Both the position numbers and the translations under genes were made by a program. From Bradyrhizobium sp. SK17 (lineage in GTDB: Bacteria; Pseudomonadota; Alphaproteobacteria; Rhizobiales; Xanthobacteraceae): 64,000 nucleotides of DNA. The stretch covers positions 6,649,001-6,713,000 of the forward strand of contig NZ_CP025113.1 of NCBI RefSeq assembly GCF_002831585.1, read 5' to 3'. Each line of letters opens with the position of its first letter. The stretch's first letter is position 1. Positions 59,079 to 64,000 of the stretch are shown piece after piece. The notes below the pieces were generated by a model. The model was not told the DNA's origin and ran no database searches. It worked only from the letters and a program-made list of their open reading frames with translations.

Positions 59079-59165
59079 GGGTTTGGGAGAACCCAATGGT
59101 TACCGACGGTCCGGCGTAAGGGTTTGGGAGAACCTCTGCTTCGGATCACCTCACAGGGGAGAACC
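59079..59165 (+). repeat. Leader with three GGGAGAACC copies and a 7-codon ORF
   Basis: GGGTTTGGGAGAACC occurs at 59079-59093 and again at 59120-59134, exactly 41 bp apart; the shorter GGGAGAACC recurs at 59157-59165, right before the flgF ATG, where it supplies the RBS. Between the first two lies ATG-GTT-ACC-GAC-GGT-CCG-GCG-TAA (59096-59119), with its own RBS-like GGGAG. This could be a leader peptide or just a byproduct of the duplication. Confidence 0.6.
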
Positions 59166-59169
59166 ACCG

Positions 59170-59934
59170 ATGCAGAATACGCTTCTGGTCGGACTATCGA
59201 AGCAGATGGTGCTGGAACGGCAGCTCGACGTCGTTGCCAACAACATCGCCAACGCGAACACCAACGGCTACAAGGCCGACCGGTCGCTGTTCCAGGAGTA
59301 CCTCTCCTCGAACGCGCATGAGGACAATTTCGCGGGCAATGACCGCCGGGTGTCCTTTGTGCAGGACCGCGCGACCTATCGCGACTATTCGCAGGGACCG
59401 ACCGAGCAGACCAAGAACCCGCTCGACGTCGCGATCGACGGCAGCGGCTTCCTCGTGGTGCAGACGCCCGCCGGCGAACGCTACACCCGCGACGGCAATC
59501 TGCAGATCAACAATCAGGGCCAGCTCGTCACCTCCGACGGCTTCCAGGTGCTCGGCAACTCGGGTCCGATCACCTTCCAGCAAACCGACCACGACGTCGC
59601 CATCGCAGCCGATGGCAACATCACCGTGCTCGAGGGCACCTCCACCATCGATTCGGTACGCGGCAGGCTGCGCCTCGTCTCGTTCCCGGAGGCGCAGCGC
59701 CTGCTCAAGGAAGGCGCCAACCTCTACGCGCCGGGCGAAGGCGCGGCGCCGGTCAACGATACCAGATCGATGCTGCGCCAGGGCTTCGTCGAGAAGTCCA
59801 ACGTCAACTCCGTCGTCGAGATGAGCCGCATGCTCGAGATCACGCGGACCTACACCCAAATCGCGACCCTGCTGCAACAGCAGAGCGACCTGCACAAATC
59901 GGCGATCGAGAAGCTCGCCGACGTGCCGACCTGA
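59170..59934 (+). CDS. flgF: Flagellar proximal rod protein FlgF, 254 aa
   Basis: FlgF is a proximal rod subunit. QNTLLVGLSKQMVLERQLDV, VVANNIANANTNGYKADRSL and MSRMLEITRTYTQIATLLQQ are conserved. ATG at 59170 follows the GGGGAGAACCACCG RBS. The operon reads flgF-flgG-flgA-flgH. Confidence 0.95.
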   Translation: MQNTLLVGLSKQMVLERQLDVVANNIANANTNGYKADRSLFQEYLSSNAHEDNFAGNDRRVSFVQDRATYRDYSQGPTEQTKNPLDVAIDGSGFLVVQTPAGERYTRDGNLQINNQGQLVTSDGFQVLGNSGPITFQQTDHDVAIAADGNITVLEGTSTIDSVRGRLRLVSFPEAQRLLKEGANLYAPGEGAAPVNDTRSMLRQGFVEKSNVNSVVEMSRMLEITRTYTQIATLLQQQSDLHKSAIEKLADVPT

Positions 59935-59948
59935 TCGGAGGCTGACCC

Positions 59949-60737
59949 ATGCGCGCACTCTACACCGCTGCGACCGGGATGGCCGCCCAGGAACTCAGCG
60001 TCCAGGTTATCTCCAACAACATCGCGAACCTGCAAACCACGGGCTACAAGAAGCAACGCGCCGCGTTCCAGGACCTGATCTACGACCATGTGCGCCGCGT
60101 CGGTGCGCAGGCGTCGCAACAGAACACCATCCTGCCGATGGGCATCGATCTCGGCGGTGGCGTCAAGACCGTCGGCACGCCACGGATGATGACCCAGGGC
60201 ACGCTGTCGCCGACCGGCAACGACCTCGACATCGCGGTCCGCGGCGAAGGCTTCTTCAAGATCCTGATGCCGGACGGCACTTTCACCTATACCCGCGACG
60301 GCTCGTTCCAGATGGACAACCAGGGCCGCGTCGTCAACGCCCAGGGCAACCCGGTGCAGCCGACGATCACGATCCCGCAGAACGCCTCCGGCCTCACCAT
60401 CAACACGCAGGGCCAGGTCTCGGTGACGCTGCCCGGCCAGACCGCATCGACCACGATCGGCCAGATCGGCTTGACGCGCTTCGTCAACAAGGCCGGTCTG
60501 AACCCGATCGGCGACAACTTGTTCCAGGAAACGCCGGCGTCGGGCCAGCCGCAGGACGGCATCGCCTCGACCGACGGCTACGGCGACATGCAGCAGGGCA
60601 ACCTCGAGCAGGCCAACGTCGAAGTGGTGTCTGAAATCTCCAACCTGATCGCAGCCCAACGCGCCTATGAGATGAACTCGAAGGTCATCTCGGCGGCCGA
60701 CCAGATGATGCAATCGACCTCCAACCTGTTCCGCTGA
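59949..60737 (+). CDS. flgG: Flagellar distal rod protein FlgG, 262 aa
   Basis: FlgG is the distal rod. MRALYTAATGMAAQELSVQV, ISNNIANLQTTGYKKQRAAF, and EVVSEISNLIAAQRAYEMNS are FlgG hallmarks. It is 14 bp after flgF and 2 bp before flgA. Confidence 0.97.
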   Translation: MRALYTAATGMAAQELSVQVISNNIANLQTTGYKKQRAAFQDLIYDHVRRVGAQASQQNTILPMGIDLGGGVKTVGTPRMMTQGTLSPTGNDLDIAVRGEGFFKILMPDGTFTYTRDGSFQMDNQGRVVNAQGNPVQPTITIPQNASGLTINTQGQVSVTLPGQTASTTIGQIGLTRFVNKAGLNPIGDNLFQETPASGQPQDGIASTDGYGDMQQGNLEQANVEVVSEISNLIAAQRAYEMNSKVISAADQMMQSTSNLFR

Positions 60738-60739
60738 GG

Positions 60740-61801
60740 ATGATGTCGATGATCACCCGCTCGCTCTTCGTCGCCATATTGTTAGCAGTCTCCGCGACGC
60801 CCTCGCTCGCACAAGTGCAGGGCCAAAGCGAGAGCGTCATCGCGCAGCCGACATTGCGCGCCAGCGTCACCGTCGCCGACGACATCGTGCGGGTCGGCGA
60901 CCTCGTCGAGAATGCCGGCAGCGCCGCCTCGATCGCGATCTACCGCGCGCCGGATCTCGGCACCACCGGCACGCTGCCGGTCGCCCAGGTCCTGAACATC
61001 CTGCGCGCCCGCCAGATCATCGGCGTCGACACCCGCGATCTCAAGGAAATCACCGTCACGCGGCTGGCGCGCACGGTCGACGCCAAGGAGATCGAGCAGC
61101 AGGTGGCACGGGTGCTGGAGCGCCGCCACGGCCTCGGCAATGCCGCCGACATCGCCCTGACCTTCGACCGCGATCCAGGCGACCTCCGCCTCGAAGCCAC
61201 CAACACCGGCACCTTGCAGCCGGTCGCCGTGCGCTACGACCCGCGCAGCACGCGCTTCGACGTCAGCTTCGAGATCGGCAACGACGCCGGCAGCGCGCCG
61301 CTCAAGCTGCGCTTCACCGGCACAGCGATCGAGACCGTCGAGGCCGCGATCCTGACCCGCAGCGTCGAGCGCGGCGACGTGCTGAAGGCGTCCGACGTGA
61401 TCGTCGAACGCCGCCCGAAAGCCGAGGTCGGCAACGACGCTGCGATCCGCGACAGCGCCGTCGGCATGCAGGCCCGCCGCCAGATCGGTGCCGGCCGCGC
61501 GCTGCGCGTTCCCGACCTCGCCAAGCCCGATCTTGTCACCCGTGACCAGAACGTCACGCTGATCTACCAGAACGGCGGCCTCTACCTCACGATCCGCGGC
61601 AAGGCGATGGATGGCGGCGCCGAAGGCGACGTCGTCTCGGTGATGAATCTGCAAACCAAACGCACCATCTCCGGCGTCGTCAGCGGCCGTGGCCAGGTGA
61701 CGATCTCGGTCGCCACCCCCCGCGCCGCACCGGTCGCCGACGACGCCCCGTCAAATCCCGCTCCCGTCAAGCTGAGTTCAGTTGCACCAAACGCCGAGTA
61801 A
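60740..61801 (+). CDS. flgA: P-ring assembly chaperone FlgA, 353 aa
   Basis: FlgA escorts FlgI to form the P-ring in the periplasm. A signal peptide (RSLFVAILLAVSATPSLAQ) leads to a long form of about 330 residues with an SAF-type domain (VLTRSVERGDVLKASDVIVE-like AILTRSVERGDVLKASDVIV) and VTLIYQNGGLYLTIRGKAMD at the end. Start at 60740; MSMITR at 60743 also possible. flgI is expected after flgA in some genomes but is not here. Confidence 0.92.
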   Translation: MMSMITRSLFVAILLAVSATPSLAQVQGQSESVIAQPTLRASVTVADDIVRVGDLVENAGSAASIAIYRAPDLGTTGTLPVAQVLNILRARQIIGVDTRDLKEITVTRLARTVDAKEIEQQVARVLERRHGLGNAADIALTFDRDPGDLRLEATNTGTLQPVAVRYDPRSTRFDVSFEIGNDAGSAPLKLRFTGTAIETVEAAILTRSVERGDVLKASDVIVERRPKAEVGNDAAIRDSAVGMQARRQIGAGRALRVPDLAKPDLVTRDQNVTLIYQNGGLYLTIRGKAMDGGAEGDVVSVMNLQTKRTISGVVSGRGQVTISVATPRAAPVADDAPSNPAPVKLSSVAPNAE

Positions 61802-61806
61802 GGTTC

Positions 61807-62559
61807 ATGTCCCAGTACCGTACCAACCGCCTCGCTTTGACCAGTGCGCTGGTCGCACTCGGAACGATCGCCAGCGGTTGCTCCTCGATCGACCGGCTCT
61901 CCCAGATCGGCGAACAGCCGAAGCTGTCCTCGATCGACAACCCGACCACGCAGCCCGGCTACAAGCCGGTGCAGATGCCGATGCCGAAGCCCGAGGTCGC
62001 CTCCTACAGCCCGAACTCGCTGTGGCGCAGCGGCTCCCGCGCCTTCTTCAAGGACCAGCGTGCGGCGCGCGTCGGCGACATCCTGACCATCACGGTGAAC
62101 TTCACCGACAAGGCCGCGATCGCCAACGAAACCCAGCGCAGCCGGACCAATTCGGAAGATTCCGGCGTGACCAACTTCCTCGGCTCGCAGACCATCTCGC
62201 AGGCCAACAAGATCCTGCCCGGCCGCCTGCTCACCGCCGATTCCTCGGCGTCGAGCGACGGCAAGGGCTCGGTGAACCGCCAGGAAGCGTTGCAGACCAA
62301 CGTCGCCGCCGTCGTCACCCAGGTGCTGCCGAACGGCAATCTCGTGGTCGAGGGCAAGCAGGAGATCCGCGTCAACTATGAAATCCGCGAACTGATCGTG
62401 GCCGGCATCGTGCGCCCCGAAGATATCCAGAGCGACAACACCATCGACTCCTCGAAGATCGCGCAGGCCCGCATCGCCTATGGCGGACGCGGCCAGATCA
62501 CCGACGTGCAACAGCCGCGCTACGGCCAGCAGGTTCTCGACGTGCTCTTGCCCTTCTAG
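61807..62559 (+). CDS. flgH: L-ring lipoprotein FlgH, 250 aa
   Basis: FlgH forms the outer-membrane L-ring. The lipobox IASGC has Cys at residue 25. NSLWRSGSRAFFKDQRAARV, GDILTITVNFTDKAAIANET, NGNLVVEGKQEIRVNYEIRE and ITDVQQPRYGQQVLDVLLPF are conserved. It is 5 bp after flgA and followed by a terminator. Confidence 0.97.
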   Translation: MSQYRTNRLALTSALVALGTIASGCSSIDRLSQIGEQPKLSSIDNPTTQPGYKPVQMPMPKPEVASYSPNSLWRSGSRAFFKDQRAARVGDILTITVNFTDKAAIANETQRSRTNSEDSGVTNFLGSQTISQANKILPGRLLTADSSASSDGKGSVNRQEALQTNVAAVVTQVLPNGNLVVEGKQEIRVNYEIRELIVAGIVRPEDIQSDNTIDSSKIAQARIAYGGRGQITDVQQPRYGQQVLDVLLPF

Positions 62560-62866
62560 CCACATGATCCCGAAAGATTTCCGATGAGGATCAGGCCCGA
62601 CTAAGACTTTCACGAGCTCCCACATCTCGTCGCGAACCTAGGCGCGACGCGGTGTACCAACACGGCCCTCGCTAGCTCCCCTGGCGAGGGCCGTGGCATT
62701 TTGTGACCGGTCGCGTGCACTCGCACGAGCGACGCGCATCAGTCAGATGCTGCCTTGCGCAAGTCGCGCGATCGCTTTCCGGGTTCGTTAACCGTCGCGA
62801 CAACGCACAGTGGCAGTCCCAACGCTTGCAACGTAGTGAGAAGACAACGCAGGGTTTTCGGGTCGT
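62560..62866. other. Gap after flgH
   Basis: This 307-base gap contains the flgH terminator (62661-62699) and a GTTAAC half-site at about 62786. Nothing else can be supported. Confidence 0.5.
62661..62699 (+). terminator. Rho-independent terminator of the flgF-flgH operon
   Basis: CACGGCCCTCGC and its complement form a 12-base stem with an 11-base loop, followed by GCATTTTGT. It lies 102 bp after the flgH stop. Confidence 0.85.
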
Positions 62867-63319
62867 ATGACGGCCATGCAAAGAGACGGTCAATATGCGG
62901 CGTGGTTCCGGACGCCGCGCGGCGAAGGCACCGGAATAGTCCAGCTCGCAAACGGCAGGATCAGCGGCGGCGACGCCATGTTCAGCTATGGCGGCTCCTA
63001 TCAGCTCGACCAGGATCGCTTCACGGCGACCCTGACGACGCGCCGCTATGCCGACGGCCCGTTCACAACCGTGTTCGGATGCGACGAGGTCGAGGCAGAG
63101 CTGACGGGCACGTTCAACGGCAATCGCGCGGTGTGCATGGGCACGGCCAAACAGGCCCCCGGCGTGCTGTTCGAGGCCACGCTGTTCCTGCAACTACCGG
63201 ATGCTGCGCCTCCGCCAAGACCAACCTGCCCGCCGGCATCCGGCGATCTGGCGCGGCTGCCGCGGCTCACCGTCGATCGCCGCGCGCCAAATCCATTGGC
63301 GAGCAAGCGCTTCGTCTGA
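62867..63319 (+). CDS. GrlR-like small regulatory-domain protein, 150 aa
   Basis: The central part (DGQYAAWFRTPRGEGTGIVQ, LANGRISGGDAMFSYGGSYQ, FTTVFGCDEVEAELTGTFNG) is like the GrlR beta-barrel family, where GGD-YGGSY is typical. The C-terminus is Pro-rich and unrelated. In enteric bacteria GrlR binds a transcription activator, but rhizobial relatives are uncharacterised. Starts at 62867 or 62876 (MQRDGQ). No signal peptide. Confidence 0.65.
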   Translation: MTAMQRDGQYAAWFRTPRGEGTGIVQLANGRISGGDAMFSYGGSYQLDQDRFTATLTTRRYADGPFTTVFGCDEVEAELTGTFNGNRAVCMGTAKQAPGVLFEATLFLQLPDAAPPPRPTCPPASGDLARLPRLTVDRRAPNPLASKRFV

Positions 63320-63418
63320 TCCGCGCCCGTTCCCGATAGCGTCCGCGCCCTGGCCGGCGTAGCATCGCTCATGCGCGTCAAGCGCAGCCCGATCGATCCA
63401 GCCGGAAGGAGCAGACCG

Positions 63419-63712
63419 ATGTATGCCGCTATCCGTCAGGCCAAGGCAAAGACCGGTACCGCCGAAGAACTCGCGCGCCGGATCAAGGAAGGCGCGATCC
63501 CGATCATCAGCGACGTCGAAGGCTTCATGGCCTACTACGTCGTCTATGCCGGCGACGACACCGTCACCGCGATCAGCGTCTTCAACAACCACGCCGGTGC
63601 CGAGGAAGCCAACCGCCGCGCGCTGGCCTGGATCGACGACAATCTCGGGCCACTGCTGGTCGGGCAGGCCACGGCGGTTGCGGGTCCAGTGATCGTGCAC
63701 ACGAAGGCATAG
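63419..63712 (+). CDS. Antibiotic-biosynthesis-monooxygenase-fold protein, 97 aa
   Basis: A small ferredoxin-like fold protein of ABM type: MYAAIRQAKAKTGTAEELAR, IISDVEGFMAYYVVYAGDDT, VTAISVFNNHAGAEEANRRA. ATG at 63419 follows GGAAGGAGCAGACCG. Substrate unknown. Confidence 0.78.
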   Translation: MYAAIRQAKAKTGTAEELARRIKEGAIPIISDVEGFMAYYVVYAGDDTVTAISVFNNHAGAEEANRRALAWIDDNLGPLLVGQATAVAGPVIVHTKA

Positions 63713-63749
63713 CGGCCGCAACCGGGTTGCGGGTCGCCCGATTGCGCGG

Positions 63750-64000
63750 CTAGGCGGACGCGGCTTCCGGCATCGGCATTGCGCGCCCGGTCATGGACGA
63801 TCTGCGGAGCATCGCCTCGACTTTCATCGCCGCCAGCCACAGCAGCGCTCCGCAAATGAGATCGATGACGTAATGGCCCCCGATCGGGATCGTCGAGACG
63901 AGGACGAGAACGTTCCAGATCAAGGTGATGCCGAACAGCCACCGCATGCCGATCGTCGCGAAAATCGTCATCAGGGCGAGGCAGGTGTGGAACGACGGAA
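63750..64000 (-). CDS. PAP2-superfamily membrane protein, C-terminal part (runs off the window)
   Basis: The frame enters from beyond the window as PSFHTCLALMTIFATIG and continues through two helices to STIPIGGHYVIDLICG, a PAP2/Aur1-like signature with His in the GGHY motif and an earlier SFHT histidine. It is the C-terminal about 82 residues of a phosphatase or phosphotransferase of the inner membrane. Substrate cannot be named from this part. Confidence 0.8.
   Translation of the reverse strand, partial: PSFHTCLALMTIFATIGMRWLFGITLIWNVLVLVSTIPIGGHYVIDLICGALLWLAAMKVEAMLRRSSMTGRAMPMPEAASA

Larger units (their letters stand above)
58789..59169. other. Divergent control region between fliL and flgF
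   Basis: This 381-base gap holds a CtrA box for fliL (58909-58924), a sigma-54 type element for flgF (59042-59058), and a leader with three copies of GGGAGAACC. No gene over 10 codons was seen other than the 7-codon ORF at 59096-59119. Confidence 0.7.

Overview
The window is chromosomal, GC-rich DNA (by eye mid-60s % GC) from an alphaproteobacterium of the Nitrobacteraceae, most likely Bradyrhizobium. Reasons: the recA N-terminus and its GTTC-N7-GTTC SOS box, a CckA hybrid kinase beside flagellar export genes, several small proteins typical of Bradyrhizobium, and families of short intergenic repeats characteristic of this group. No rRNA, tRNA, CRISPR array, transposase or prophage was seen. 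Assignments were made by reading the sequence, without database searches.

Layout. 1-2.9 kb: 5' part of recA with its SOS box, a gene-poor stretch, and small genes including one with a frameshift. 3-35 kb: a mosaic of short transcription units. They cover metabolism (amidase, PaaI thioesterase, PQQ dehydrogenase, an actinobacterial-type DapD, class I fumarase, GST, Gfa-like enzyme), secreted or envelope proteins (HdeA-like, caspase-like, GH54 arabinofuranosidase, Kazal-type inhibitor, class A beta-lactamase, lectin-like, Tim44-like), and local regulators beside likely targets: MmyB-type XRE with two membrane proteins, NsrR with a group III truncated haemoglobin, TetR with a carotenoid oxygenase and a membrane-protein operon, ArsR with an SRPBCC protein.

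35.5-43.9 kb and 51-62.6 kb: flagellar genes. cckA, flhB, fliR, fliQ, fliE, flgC and flgB lie on the minus strand, divergent from fliO-fliP. After about 7 kb of unrelated genes come a 1262-residue TPR protein, a higBA toxin-antitoxin pair, motE, a DUF6468-like gene, fliM and fliL (minus), divergent from flgF-flgG-flgA-flgH (plus). TTAA-N7-TTAA CtrA boxes (one with a single mismatch) lie before flgB, fliL and the TPR gene, and a sigma-54 type -24/-12 element lies before flgF. With cckA in the same window, this fits a Caulobacter-like hierarchy: CckA-CtrA driving early basal-body and export genes, sigma-54 driving rod and L-ring genes. fliF, fliG, fliN, flhA, flgI, motA and flagellin are not here.

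The best candidate for an undescribed system is 21.3-25.5 kb. A TetR-type repressor, a carotenoid-cleavage-type oxygenase, a five- or six-helix membrane protein, a YciB/IspZ-like protein and a small beta-rich protein share a duplicated promoter cassette, in which two near-identical 19-bp palindromes flank a TTGACG -35 element. The cassette occurs before the oxygenase and again before the membrane-protein operon, which ends at a strong terminator.

Intergenic repeats of at least four families recur about fifteen times and often begin at, or supply, the stop codons of neighbouring genes.
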